The translations under genes and the position numbers were made by a program. This document shows, piece by piece, positions 45,261-57,514 of a DNA stretch of 64,000 nucleotides (positions are counted from its first letter, which is position 1; each line of letters opens with the position of its first letter). Source of the stretch: Metaphire vulgaris (Eukaryota > Annelida > Clitellata > Crassiclitellata > Megascolecidae); contig CM030836.1 in assembly GCA_018105865.1 (NCBI GenBank), forward strand, positions 4,972,483 through 5,036,482, in the 5' to 3' direction. Under the pieces are notes generated by a model. The model saw only the letters and a program-made list of their open reading frames with translations, was not told where the DNA came from and searched no databases.

Positions 45261-47950
45261 GCTGGTCGCCGATCTCTTTTGGTTTTGGTGACTTAACGCG
45301 AACATGCTTTGCATATCAGCGATCACGATGCAATCAGTCTGTCGTGATAAATAATGCGTCTTCTATTGGAGCGTTCGCCTATATCGCCGACCGAATCGAA
45401 AGATGACAATAAGCTTCGAATAAGTTTTACATTCTACGATTCTGAATTTCTGATTATACGGGAAGTTTCTTCCGATCGCCGAGTTTCCCGTTTCACGCGA
45501 AGAGAACGGGCGTCGCGGTGTTGGCTTATAAACTGTCGCATTCCGTCGCCAGCAAAGACCGATTTTCATGCGAATCCACAACACGTGACCTTAATAGGTA
45601 GAATCCATAGACGACGTCCTACTAATCGACCGCTTTGACATTCAATCGTCGTCCTGTGTGAGAAGGGGATTTGGAGACGACGGTTTCTGCATCCTTCAAC
45701 ATCGCCATTTCGTCGGTGGATTTTTGTCGATAACATTCAGCGACTGAGATCGATCGACCGCCGCCGCCGCCGCCGTCGTCGTCGTCGCCGCCGGGTCTCT
45801 ATCGGCGGCGGCGGCGGAGGAACAGCCATCCATCGCTCCACCCACCCCTCACCCTCCGTCCACTGGCACAGACGGGACAGTGCATGCCTGCCGCAGCACT
45901 TCTGAAAGAGAAAATATGGCAGTCTTTGAAATATGGATCTCATTTGCAGATCAGGGTCTAAGGCTTACGACGAAAGGCGACAACGGCATCTTGTCGACTC
46001 AATTTCCCATCAAGCACGCACAGCAGCGGCCTTTTCCCCTGAAAACGAAAACGAAAACGGAATAGCGGGGGAGTGAACCCGGATCAGCGGAACAACAGCG
46101 TTATTCTGATAGGATCTGCTCAGAATACAGACACGCGGCGTCGTCGTATGTTCTTCGACACCGGTCGGTAGGTGGCGCCGCTGTCCCATTAACGGACCGT
46201 GCACAGTCCTTTGTGTTCGGCTCGTGTCGGAAATTTTGCCGAAAAACCATTCGGTGCTGCGATTAGAAAAGGCTAAAGAATATATAGCGACTAAATGAGT
46301 AATCTGGGTAATTTTCCATTTGAATCTGTTTAACTCGACGCTGTGTGTTAATAGGCAATTTTTCTAAGGTTCTGATCACTCTTTGTAAGCAACGACCCCC
46401 GCCTAATCAGAGGTCATAAATAGAAATTCCAGTGATAGACTTTAATTCAATTCTGCCACAGTTCATGACACAATATTACAGCCTAAACAATTCGATGTTA
46501 CAACGTCAAGAAAAAAATGCCAAGTTCGCTCCACAGGCTAAAATCTCGTAGCGCCCTCATTTTCACGGCATCGGTTGCCGCCCTTCCTTAAGCCGACTAA
46601 TTAAGAGTCCGAAGTTTTGATACAAGTCTTGGGAGGGGAAAATCAGAGGTCGGGGTATTCTATTAGATAATTAGAGGATCAACCAACGGTAGTCTGCATG
46701 TCGATTTCATTTCGTTTTCAGCAATGAGCGATGGCGTTGCATTGAGAGAATCGCTCAGGACCGCCGAGAGAAATTCTGGGCCCCGGAATAAAAAAAATTG
46801 CGGGCCTTAAGAAAAATTTATCAAGTCTCCAAAAACAGCCTGACAAGCAAAAAAACGTTATTAACTCTCCAAGAACAGCCCGACAAGCAAAATAAAAATA
46901 AAAAACCTTATCGTCACCGGATCTGGGCCCCTGAAGACTCCATGGGTCCCGGTACAATGTACCGGCTGCACCCCCTCCTCTCCTCTGGCCTGGAATCGCT
47001 ACGATCGTCAGTTTTGAAGTTCCTCTGTTCTCGTTTGATAAAGTAGGCAGCGATGCTTCGTCGTCGTCTGAATGGGCTTTGGTTTATTTATCTGATCATA
47101 ATAACGTCTAGAGACTTCTATAGAGCCAACGAGTCACTCAGGCAGCAATAATACTGATCTTTAGTTTCTCAGTATTGAGTATATTCAATCAGTGAAGATC
47201 TCTACGAATTACTGTTATTGATCAGTAAAATGCGCGCCTATGCGTCGCTCTGTCCGTCCGACAACGCTCCTTCTGACGACAGAGTAAAGATGTCTGAGCG
47301 ATGGTCGTTCTGATGATCGATCGATTTGCCTTCATTCGTCTCTTCGTCCATTCATCTTGTCTCCTTCTGCTAATCTTACGGTCGTAGGTGCATAGTGCCA
47401 CTTCACATTTGCCACAGTAGACGCATCTCCCCTCCTCCTCCTCGTCCTCCTCGTCCTCCTCCTTCTCCTCCTCCTCCTTCTAGTCCTCCATTGTTTACAG
47501 TCGACCGCGACCGCTCCCATTGTTCGGGCAGTTTAAGTTATTGTCGGCTTAGAATGTGGCCGCCGACTGTCCACGTGACAGGAAGCGAGTTGCCTTCTGG
47601 GAAATGGACCCGCCGCCGCCGCCGCCGCCGCCGTCGTCGTCGACATGATGATATGCGCTGCGCTCATCCAGAGCATCGTCGGTGACATCCTGAAAAATTG
47701 CAACGCCACCCGCCGGGATCGGTTCCTGGTCGACCTTCTTATGATTAGACAGGGTCTCGCAATAAAACTGGTCCTCGCTAAAACCCCCGGGCGTAAATAC
47801 CTTCCCCTCCGGCGCCGTTATACAAAACCCGCTAAGACCGACGGCCTTTTATTCTGCAGTTTCCGTTGTGTGTGTGTGTGTATTATGTCTGCGTTGTTCG
47901 AAGATCGACATCAAATTCGCCTCCGGTACGGTTTCTATTCGCCTAAACGC
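45261..47950. other. Region 5' of the Toll-like receptor, no recognised gene
   Basis: CGN trinucleotide runs occur at 45756-45820 and 47602-47643, with a CTC run at 47430-47485. 46762-46995 is a repeat remnant containing two GACAAGCAAAA motifs and CCCGGTACAATGTACCGG, a short palindrome. Open frames over the trinucleotide runs are compositional. Receptor promoter elements could not be identified. Confidence 0.5.
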
Positions 47951-47954
47951 GCGT

Positions 47955-48497
47955 CTTATGGTGGTGGGACATTAGCGCGCTTTGCGCGAGTTCATTTTGA
48001 CGTCCTTTGCGAAAGCGCTTTAAATGCTTGAATGATAAGCTGCTTTCGAATGGTGACTGGGACATTAGCATGCATTGATCGCGTGCAAGCACACGGAGGG
48101 GAGAAAATCAACGCCGCCGCGCACGACTGATTGTGGTTGCACATTCACCCGAGTTTCGGTCGCGTTCATTTTGACTTTTCAACCAATCAGGCATCGATTG
48201 AAACGTCAGCCCCATAGACTTTAATATATTAATAATAAATCTATGGTCAGCCCCCCAAGTAATTTGAAATAAAGAGACGACAAGAGAAAATTAATCATGG
48301 CTACAAAAAGTGAATTTGATATAAATATATTGAATGAGGTGGCGGCGCATTCCATTTTATGGGATAGCACATGCGATACGTATAAAGAAAGTGATAAAAA
48401 GCCATCGATATGGCAATGCAACGAAATGGAATGAAATAAATTTGAAAGCTAAACGCTTCTTTATTTACCGGTATATTATTAATTATTATTATTATTA

Positions 48498-48562
<65 letters not shown>

Positions 48563-48866
48563 CAAGACAACTTATGTATCGCCGTGGTCATGACCAAGGC
48601 CAAAGTCTAGCCTTTCTGGGTTTCTATGACTTCTTTTCTTTCGAGAAAGCAGGTACCGATGCGATGATACATGTTGTTAAAATCATCATTCCACAAATAG
48701 CAACTAATTCTTCGTCTGCCATATTTTCAGCGCTACATCAACTGTTGTAGGCGTGGCTTAATTTTTGCCTGTGTGGAAAATCGCTCCTACACGTTCAACA
48801 CGATCGCAAAGGACGTCAAAATGAACTCGCGCAATGCGCGGGTAGTGTCCCACCACCACTAGGCGT
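47955..48866. mobile_element. Miniature element with about 58-bp terminal inverted repeats
   Basis: The left end TATGGTGGTGGGACATTAGC continues CGCGAGTTCATTTTGACGTC and CTTTGCG. The same text occurs in reverse complement at about 48806-48866. TA occurs at both outer edges, so TA duplication (Tc1/mariner-like) is possible. It contains a (TTA)n microsatellite at 48479-48562 and no transposase. Confidence 0.78.
48479..48562 (+). repeat. (TTA)n microsatellite
   Basis: About 84 bases of TTA repeat with one short interruption, inside the 47955-48866 element. Confidence 0.96.
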
Positions 48867-48869
48867 AAA

Positions 48870-49945
48870 CAAAGCGAATGGACGATGGCCAGCCAATAGT
48901 TTCGAAATATTTATTGCAGAATTCAAAGCCGACAGTTCTGTAGTAAATTCTGCAAAAGTGGAGATAGAATAAATACTTGAACGAATTAAGAGGAAAACAT
49001 TGGCAATCGCCGCACAACACGGGCACAAGACTCGATCAGTCTAACGCGCAAATCGTCCACTGTGGATAGGAGGACGATGCAAATGATGCGAAAGAAATGC
49101 AACTGATTTGGAGTTAAGAGTTGAATGTCTATCGTTAACTCAAGTGCACACCAGGAGGCGAATCTCCTGTCACTGACCTATACAATCATAATTCATAATT
49201 CTGCTAACTGCAGAAAATAATTGAAACAAAGATCCTGATTTTGTTCTTATGTCACCCACGTCCTTGTCGTACGTGTAGGCCTAAGTAGCAAAGCGTCGCA
49301 GCGCTGAACATTGAGCGCTGATATACAGTGTAATTGGCGTTTCGATTTGTCCAGAAGGACAGTCCTCCTCTGTTTAACCCTTTCGCTAAGTGACCCTTCG
49401 GCCATAAGGATTCAAAAACGTATAGCCTGGGTTCGTAACCCTTTTGGGTCTGAAGGGTTATATACGTGAGTGGTCCAGATGTATGGATATATATACATGG
49501 CGGTCCAGAATACAGTGATGACATTTGATTTAATCGAGAAAACAATTCGCCAGGCCTAATATAGAGACAATATATTCGCCCAGTTTTATAATATTAAGAA
49601 TATTAGAGTTGAGAGTGATTTATAAGAAGATTTCCCAAGGGAAACCGCCGTCAATATTGATGTCATCTTCAGAGTATTAACTGGTGCGTGCCTTTGTCAT
49701 GCGTCGAAAATGACGAAGGCTTTTGTTGCGAAGGATCAAAAGAGTTCCGAAGACCGATCGAAAGGACGAAACAGCGAAACAGTCGAAAGAGCGTCTGTTG
49801 CATTTCGACAGAATTAGACGTCTTTCTCAAATATTCTTCCGAAAAGAAATCGTCCGAAAGACACGCAATGCACGAGAAACGCTCAGCAGAAATCGTCAAA
49901 AATTTCCTCTGTCGTAGAGTCAACACAACGCCTAAGAACTAATCA
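48870..49945. other. Intergenic stretch without recognised gene
   Basis: 49373-49462 has TTAACCCTTTCGC and CTGAAGGGTTATA facing each other around a short centre, perhaps a small palindromic element. Frames of up to 97 codons show no family similarity. Confidence 0.45.
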
Positions 49946-49949
49946 CTAA

Positions 49950-50285
49950 TCAGCATTTGGATAAGACCTTCTGGTCTATTAAGTTTTACGCTGGTAGCAG
50001 CCGTGCGAAGGAAATAATTGGGCCTAACTGAGAATCTGTTATTTGACCATGGAGACGACGGGATGCTGGAATCGAGTTCCAGTGCTCTGGTGCAGCATAT
50101 GAGCAAACACGGTTGCAAATTATTCTGAGAGATGATATCATGATAAGCGTGGTAAGGTAGGATGACTGGATTAGTAGTAATCGCGATTGTTTGTATGTTG
50201 TTTTCATACTGTGTCCTTTGTAGATAAGCCGGGCTCCACACAAATGTGTGAAATAGAGGTAAGAGCTTCAGAGGTTTCATTGGAC
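49950..50285 (-). mobile_element. LINE C-terminal fragment
   Basis: The minus strand reads CSYAAPEHWNSIPASRR (family: GP.LWNSLP..LR) preceded by a decayed region. Further similarity on either side is lost. Confidence 0.65.
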
Positions 50286-50289
50286 CTGT

Positions 50290-51045
50290 GACCTAATCAC
50301 GACCTGTCATCTGGTGTTCTCAAATTGTATTCTGAGATACAGTATTTCATTATAGTTAGACAGTATACCTGTACAGTGTAGGCTTATCTAAACTTGTATG
50401 CTTCTTATGTCTATAGGCTAATAAATTAATAATATTACGAATATTCCGGCAGCTGTAAGCGATAAAGCGAACATTCCTGTTAAACGAACTTTCTTATCGG
50501 CGTTTCTCTCGACTGACGCGAGCGATTTCAAAATGAACCTTTTTGTATTTTCTAATGTGTGGGGAACTAAGTTGACCTCTATGTCGCCGTTTGTAGCTCC
50601 CAGGTGGCGCTGTGTTTGACCCATTTAGTATGTTTGGTTCCAGGTTGCGTGTGTGACGTCATCGTTTTCGAGAAGAACGAATCTTATACTGCGTCATAGG
50701 CCATGTCAGTCTCTATAAAGACTCTAATATATAATAATTAAATATAAGTATTATTTAGAAGCGTATTTTAAGCTGTTTTTCAGCCAAAGACTGTCTATGG
50801 TGGAAGTTTTTCAGAATCCAGAGATAGACCATATACAATGTGGAGTCAATCCATCGTCTAAGATCCAGTCTTGTGGAAGTCCAGTTGCCTGCTTCATTAG
50901 ACACAATCTCCATTGACCAATCTCCATTGGATCTCATTGACGTTAAAATACTCTCTAAGACAGCTTCTCTTAATAACTCACATCTCTCATAACAGCATGC
51001 TGCAAACAGATTATAGCCAGATATACATCGAACAGTGCGGCATAG
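50290..51045. other. Intergenic stretch without recognised gene
   Basis: AT-rich; no coding frame with family similarity, no tandem repeat of note. Confidence 0.5.
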
Positions 51046-51085
51046 CAGTGGCGTACCTAAGGGGCGGAAGGGGAGGTCTGCCCCA

Positions 51086-51543
51086 CGGTGGCGGATCCAG
51101 GATTTGGCAAGTGGGGGCGTTGGGGTGGCAACTTTTGATTGGTATGTAATAGTAAGTATAGGTGCAAACAGGGGCCACTGCAGTGGCGGTTCCAGGAAAT
51201 CTTGGTGGGGGGACGAAAATTTTTTTGAAGTTTGTTGGGGGTACAAAGTGAAGAAGAAAAACAAGAAAAAAGAGGAAAAGGTCATTGCTAGTAGTGTTTT
51301 GCTCACTAAATGTTAAAAAACCTTGCCAAAAAAGGTCGACAAGCAAGAAAAAGAAGGTTTTTTGCAGTATTTTTCACAATTTTTAAAACTCGCCGGAAAA
51401 TAGGCTGACAAGCAAAAAAGGTCATCCGGAACCCCGGTGGGAGATGCATCTCCAGTCATCAACATGGTGGAACCGCCACTGGGCCACTGGGGTGCAGGCA
51501 TTCAATAGGGGACACGCCCCCCACCCGGGTGGAGCCGTCACTG
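51086..51543. mobile_element. hAT-type miniature element interrupted by a second one
   Basis: Ends CGGTGGCGGATCCAGG and GGTGGAGCCGTCACTG are inverted repeats. Flanks CTGCCCCA (51078-51085) and CTGCCCCG (51544-51551) match at seven of eight. A further CAGTGGCGTACCTAAG at 51049 may be the left end of a third, outer element whose right end is lost. The element at 51181-51481 is inserted within it. Confidence 0.8.
51181..51481. mobile_element. Nested hAT-type miniature element, exact 8-bp duplication
   Basis: Ends CAGTGGCGGTTCCAGG and GGTGGAACCGCCACTG match as inverted repeats (CAGTGGCGGTTCCA). Both flanks are GGCCACTG (51173-51180 and 51482-51489). The interior has CGACAAGCAAGAAAAAG and CTGACAAGCAAAAAAGGTC. 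It sits inside the element at 51086-51543, and its better-preserved ends fit a later insertion. Confidence 0.93.
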
Positions 51544-51669
51544 CTGCCCCGGGGTACAAGACGGAGGCGCCTCGGCAAAGATCACACTTTATTTATCAAC
51601 ATTATTTTATTTAACCCCTTAACTGGGGATCCCGGATATATACGTCCAGTTTACATTGAGTTACAGTGG

Positions 51670-51945
51670 GTCGCCTGAAAATGCAGGACTGGAAAATGCA
51701 GGACTGGAAAATGACGGACCAAATCGCAGGGGGTGAAAATGCAGGACTGGAAAATGACGGACCAAATCGCAGGGGGTGAAAATGCAGGACTGGAAAATGA
51801 AGGACCAAATCGCAGGGGGTGAAAATACAGGACTGGAAAATGAAGGACCAAATCGCAAGGGGTGAAAATGCAGGACTGGAAAATGAAGGACTGGAAATTG
51901 CAGGACTAGAAAATGCAGGACTGGAAAATGACGGACCAAATTATC
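51670..51945 (+). repeat. 43-bp minisatellite, left array
   Basis: The unit reads GAAAATGCAGGACTG, GAAAATGACGGACC, AAATCGCAGGGGGT, repeated about six times with small changes. It is itself built from GAAAATGnnGGAC sub-units. The open frames through it are artefacts. Confidence 0.95.
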
Positions 51946-52075
51946 AAATTGAGACTAGTACCAACTGCAGTTTCATCACTGACAAAGCACCAACGAAGAC
52001 AGTGAGGAAGAGCAGATGCTGCAGCCGACTATACATGATAGTTGCCTTCGGATAACCTGCTAGCTGAGCCAGTGA

Positions 52076-52246
52076 CAGCCCAGAGTTTGGATTGTTGTGA
52101 GGTCTGTCTATAGTTGCCCCGCGTGCAGGCGTCCTTGTGGGCATGCCACATTTTGCAAAACTTGCGCAGACTCGGTTGCAGAAATGTCAGGACATTGTCC
52201 GATTTGTCGGACCCCAATTACAATGGTTATGCGTCTTTATAATTAG
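52076..52246 (+). CDS. RING-finger terminal exon, partial
   Basis: The frame reads SCPACRRPCGHATFCKTC, then ADSVAEMSGHCPICRTPI, and stops after MVMRLYN. The order C-x2-C-x3-C-x-H-x3-C-x2-C-x10-C-x2-C matches a C3HC4 RING (E3 ubiquitin ligase zinc-binding fold), with an unusually short first loop. A pyrimidine-rich acceptor TCTGTCTATAG ends at 52113, so the coding exon may be 52114-52246. AATAAA signals follow at 52554-52563. No upstream exon was found. It lies within the TTAA-flanked element, so it may be a captured piece of a host gene, or the true last exon of an unseen gene. Confidence 0.5.
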   Translation, partial: QPRVWIVVRSVYSCPACRRPCGHATFCKTCADSVAEMSGHCPICRTPITMVMRLYN

Positions 52247-52664
52247 TAGATCCTTTTCAGACTTGTCACGAAACTTGCTTGACATTTAATTTTTTGCCTT
52301 GTTCATTGTCAACTTCACATTGACAAACACTGTATGTTGATGCTTTTCATATTTTTTCAAGGCATACTGTTATTAGCTTTACTTGTTGTTTTTGCCTTTT
52401 TTCATTGCTAACTTCAGATGTAAAACCACTTTGTGTCTATGCTTGATTAACGAATGCTTGTTTTTTTACTAACTTGAGGCAGTCGTTAGTTAGTTACATT
52501 GACCTTCCTTTGCCTGTTACATGTATAAAGTTTTTACGGAGTTCAATAATGACAATAAATAAACAGCTTATGTCTTATTTATATTTACATTGATAATGAT
52601 AACACAGTTGATAACAGTTTCCTTTTTATAGATCATTTACCGTATAAAGAAATTAGGAATTACA

Positions 52665-52895
52665 TTTTCACCCCCTGCGATTTGGTCCTTCATTTTCCAG
52701 TCCTGCATTTTCACCCCTTGCGATTTGGTCCTTCATTTTCCAGTCCTGCATTTTCACCCCCTGCGATTTGGTCCTTCAATTTCCAGTCCTGCATTTTCAC
52801 CCCCTGCGATTTAGGCCGTCATTTTCCAGTCCTGCATTTTCCAGTTATTCAATTTTTTTGGTCCGTCATTTTCCAGTCCTGCATTTTCAGCGCTC
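52665..52895 (-). repeat. 43-bp minisatellite, right array (inverted)
   Basis: The same unit as at 51670-51945 in reverse complement (ACCCCCTGCGATTTGGTCC, TTCATTTTCCAGTCCTGC), about five copies. Together the two arrays could pair into a long stem around a loop of about 700 bases. Confidence 0.95.
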
Positions 52896-52929
52896 CCGTT
52901 ACAGTTAAATACACGGTTAAGGGGTTAAG

Positions 52930-54290
52930 ATTTTTGATCGTGTTTACTAATGAACATTTCAGGACAACACAGGATTGGGATTGCTGGAGAGAGAGAGAGA
53001 TGGGCGGCACACGTGACAACGCCCCGGACGCCAAAATGCCGAGTGCGCCACCTGGGCATTAAGCCCCCCCCTCCTCCAAGGGCTTTAGAGATTACAGAGG
53101 AAACGACGGCTTAGTGGACGAAAGGCGGATCCTATAGGATGCTATCAGATTGTCTGAGACTTCAAAGCACCAACTGCAGTTTCATCCTTCTAAATAATTG
53201 GATTTTACTTCCAAGAAATTCATGATTATAGAGAAGAGTTTTTCAGTTAGATAGGCTAAATATGATTCTCTGGCCATACAATTTGGTCGTCTGTCGAAAT
53301 TCATCGATGGACGTGCTCTTTCGTGCTCTTTCCGTGCTCTTAAAATACTCCTCCGAAAGACCGAAATCGAGCGGTTTTCGCGTCATCTTGAAGTAGTACT
53401 CAATCGTGGAGAGAATAAGAATTTTGTTTTGCAAAAACGTTATCACGAAGGTTTTGTGTCTTCGTCGTACGTGTTTAGGGATTCACCGAACGCAATCCTT
53501 CTGCGAACGCCGTTCGTCGCTTATAATCAACGAGCTTTTGACGATCTCCGTCCATAAATAAGCCTTCTGTGCGACGCTGAAGCCGAGGCTTACGGAAACG
53601 CTAATCGTATTAACGCATGGGATTTCCCTCGTAAAAGAAAAATCCATAGAACCAAATAATCGGATCTTTCAAAATCTCTTCTTCTTCTCTTCGAAAAGGC
53701 TTGGATAATTGTTGGGAGCAATCTCTTTCGCTCGGCTAGACATGTTGTCCCCAAAGAACTTTCAATTATTGTTGGTCAACGCATTTCAATTAGGCCTGAA
53801 GATTAAACATTGAAACAAATGGGAGATATATCCCAATTACCATGACCATGACCTATCTAGATTCTAACAGATTCAGTCCGACGATATATGTTCGCATGCC
53901 ATCAACCAATATAGTGACAATTATAAATTCATTTAAGAGTTGGAATTGAGCAGCGAATGTATTCAACACCAAGAATTCTGATTTCAAAAGAAACATTCGA
54001 GCATAATCAGATTTGTCCCTGCAATAATCTCTATAGAGGTATATAGAGGTCTAATTTTGACCACTAAAAGTGAATGCTATATAGAGAGGAAAACGTAACC
54101 CAAAATCGTCCGAGTTAATGTCTTAATGCTTGGCTAGCGACCGTTGTAGAGAGTCGGGCTTAAGTAGACCAACAAAATGATAAACTTTCACTTTTCTAAA
54201 ACTGTTTTTAGCGCAGAATTCCAGCCGTCGTCATCTGCTGTGCATTTCTTGCAATTAATCGAAGTTTAATAGCAGGAAATAGGCGGAATA
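52930..54290. other. Intergenic stretch without recognised gene
   Basis: A minus-strand open frame at 53243-53446 contains FGLSEEYFKSTERARKST with no known family. ACCAACTGCAGTTTCATC at 53168-53185 repeats a word from 51960-51977 inside the TTAA-flanked element. No splice pattern was convincing. Confidence 0.4.

Positions 54291-54293
<3 letters not shown>

Positions 54294-54325
<32 letters not shown>
54294..54325 (+). repeat. (GA)n microsatellite
   Basis: About 32 bases of GA repeat. Confidence 0.95.
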
Positions 54326-54329
<4 letters not shown>

Positions 54330-54546
54330 CGATTGTACATATACTTAAGAAATTGAACGTATTGATGTAGGCGGAACTCGTGACCCTTGCCAAGGACAAA
54401 CAGCGCAAAGACTTTTGTTATGACCGTCCATAATATTGCTTCTTGCCTGAAGGTTCACGCCGTCTTTTGAAAGCGACGGTGCTTGGAGCGTTTTGACTTA
54501 AGCTGATTTCCGTCTTCTCAAATATTAATAAATTTTAAAAAATTCT

Positions 54547-54678
54547 TTACATTTTGTACGACAGTACGAACGAACTCTCTTCTCTCTCTTGGACTTTAAT
54601 TTTTCCGTCGAAAATAACACCGAACAGTTGCACAATATTGTACAGCAAAATTCCATCGTCCATCGGGTTTCGGCCAAT
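54547..54678 (-). CDS. Candidate terminal exon, unknown protein
   Basis: Behind a TTATTATTACAG acceptor, an open frame of 43 codons reads IGRNPMDDGILLYN, IVQLFGVIFDGKIK and VQEREESS and ends at TAA. It is compact and not repeat-like, but no companion exon or family is recognised. Confidence 0.25.
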   Translation of the reverse strand: MGRNPMDDGILLYNIVQLFGVIFDGKIKVQEREESSFVLSYKM

Positions 54679-54862
54679 CTGTAATAATAATAATATTAGT
54701 GTCGAAAGGAAAGGCAGTATATGATGCATTACTTTCTATGCGCCGAAATTTCCACAACGATAAGTCTCCAAAATTGTTAGTCTTCAGCTACTGTAGTCTG
54801 TGGATCATATTCAGGAATTTGCGTTCGAGGGGTGTCCCATAATTGCAGGGGGTGTCAATGCC

Positions 54863-55792
54863 CAGTGTTTCATCTAGACACTTTGGACCCAGTGGGGATA
54901 GAAATTGGCGGTCGAGGTGGCGGAGGTTCGATGCTTGGCCTCCGGAAAAAAGAAAATAAAAGTCAAAAATATGATTTCCAACAAATCATATAGCTTCCGT
55001 TTTCATACGGTCCATTTTAATACAAACAAAATGGAGTCATTTATAGTGGCCACTCCAGTTTCAATTACAAAAGGTGAATTTCCTCCTTTAAAAATTTTAA
55101 ATGAATAGTTTTGCCATCAGTTTGTTTTTGGTGATAACTTCAATGAAATACCAAGGGTTTTTCCTGGGAAGGGCCCATAGTGAAATTTTGTCAAAAGGGC
55201 AGAGATTGAGATAACTTATTACCCCCTCAATGTGTGTCTGTTTTGAACCCAAACTGGGTCAGAGCTCCCAAAAAGCCCCCAAATTTCCCCAGTAATACAT
55301 GCTCAAAAATCTTAGACACTACTGGACTCAAGGTTATGCCCCTATAATTGTCACACCTTGTAGGGTCTGCTGTGCAATTTTTAGCAGAGGGATCATGATA
55401 CCGTATCCTGAACATATACAATTGGGTGTGCATACAGTAAATGTTCTATAGGGCAAACCCTATTCTGAGAATCCTCTGACTCCTACCTGCCAAACTGCAG
55501 TTTGAGATTATCTGCACCATGACACTGATCTGCAAATGATGACTGATCCACAGTTTTAAAAATTACTCCTTCCCCAAATTTATTTTTCCAGGACTTCCAA
55601 AAGGTAAGGGGCATCATTCAATGTATCACTAAAATAATTTTATTGTCCCTCTCTTTCAAATTTCAAATTCCCCCGGAAATTTTGGCATACTACATCAACT
55701 AACAGCAGCCCCTAGCTGATTCCCCACCTGCTTTGTCAGTCCCCCTCCCCCCCGGAGTCCATGCAGAGTCTAGATTAAACACCGAGGACAAT
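54863..55792. mobile_element. CAGTGTTTCATCTAG-family element, about 0.9 kb
   Basis: The left end is CAGTGTTTCATCTAGACAC and the right end GAGTCTAGATTAAACACCG, inverted repeats of the same family as 35691-35857. The right part repeats that element's interior in reverse (AATTCCCCCGGAAATTTTGG, GCATACTACATCAAC). CAATGC occurs at both flanks. An RT fragment lies inside at 55227-55433. Confidence 0.55.
55227..55433 (-). mobile_element. Reverse transcriptase N-terminal fragment
   Basis: The minus frame reads IRYHDPSAKNC, then CDNYRGITLSPVVSKIFEHV and LTQFGFK. The NYRGI.L..V..KI.E.VL pattern is the start of the RT domain in non-LTR elements. Truncated on both sides. Confidence 0.8.
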
Positions 55793-55799
55793 GCGTTGG

Positions 55800-56575
55800 A
55801 AATGCACGTTTACCTGTGATCAGCGTTGAGACATGAAATGAATTACGCTCACAGCGTACATTAGTATAATATTATTGTCGACACTGCTGCTGATAATTAA
55901 TTAAGCATATTGTTTGATGCAAGGATTGTGTCTGACGTAAGAGATTCTGGCTATGATTTTTTTCTGTAATATGCAGATATTGAAAATTACTGTAGATCGT
56001 TAGATCTAATCTAATACGATGATCTAATCTGCTGATACTATCTAACTAGGCCTACTGCATGGAGTCAAATTATATACAGCACAAATACAATATGTACAAA
56101 AAGTGTAAAAATAGTTGAAATAGCCCAACTACTGTTTGAAGGTTTAGTTGAACTACTTTGTTGAAAATATATGACTAATAGGTAAGTAAAAGTTTAACTA
56201 CAAATGTTTAGTTTCCAAAATAGTTTCGTTTAATATTTTATTATTTTGTACAGCAAGTGTCCATCACTGTAAATGGGATGATCCGTGGGGTATTTATAGG
56301 TACAGCTGTGTCCTTTTAGGACAATGGCCTGGCAATTACCGCTCTATTGCGAATTTATGAAGGATTGAGATTAAATATGAGTGCTATTTGGAATTGTTCA
56401 CTGCGAAATGTACTCTTTCGCATATTCAAAGACAAAAAAATGTGATTGTGACAAACAGAAGCTGAAACGGAGGCTATAGGCCTACTTGACCCCCTCCCCT
56501 GTCAACAGCTGTCAAACTTGTTCAATCTCCTCCCCCTATTTTGTAGACGTAATTAATGGATTGCCTCTATGCATA
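55800..56575. other. Intergenic AT-rich stretch, nothing recognised
   Basis: No coding frame with family similarity, no obvious mobile element. Confidence 0.5.
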
Positions 56576-56579
56576 GGCT

Positions 56580-57312
<733 letters not shown>

Positions 57313-57514
57313 TCGATCGAAACTATCTAACTGCTGATACTATCTAACTATTCTACGATCATACGATCGTTTTATATCGTATATCTATAAATCTATCTAT
57401 TTATCTATCACCTTAGTCACCCATTCATCATTTCAATTTCTTACCCCTCGATTTGTTCATGCATGCAGCATGCATCCATCCATCCATCCATCCACGCATC
57501 CACGCATCCAGCCA

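Larger units (their letters stand above)
51615..52924. mobile_element. TTAA-flanked element with inverted 43-bp arrays and a RING exon
   Basis: TTAA lies at 51611-51614 and 52925-52928. The ends CCCCTTAACTG and, in complement, CCCCTTAACCG agree at ten of eleven bases, as in piggyBac-type elements. Just inside each end is an array of 43-bp units, the right array inverted relative to the left. The middle (51960-52660) is unrelated sequence with a RING-finger coding exon and an AATAAA signal. No transposase. Confidence 0.72.

Noticed and set aside
47645..48031. Plus-strand frame of 128 codons
   Set aside because: It spans a trinucleotide run and enters the terminal repeat of the 47955-48866 element; no family motif.
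51611..53062. Open frames with FQSCIFTPCDL-type repeats
   Set aside because: They are readings of the 43-bp minisatellite arrays.
53243..53446. Minus-strand frame with FGLSEEYFKSTERARKST
   Set aside because: A loosely similar SEEY word occurs at 49800-49840, but no family, splice sites or shared gene structure could be established.
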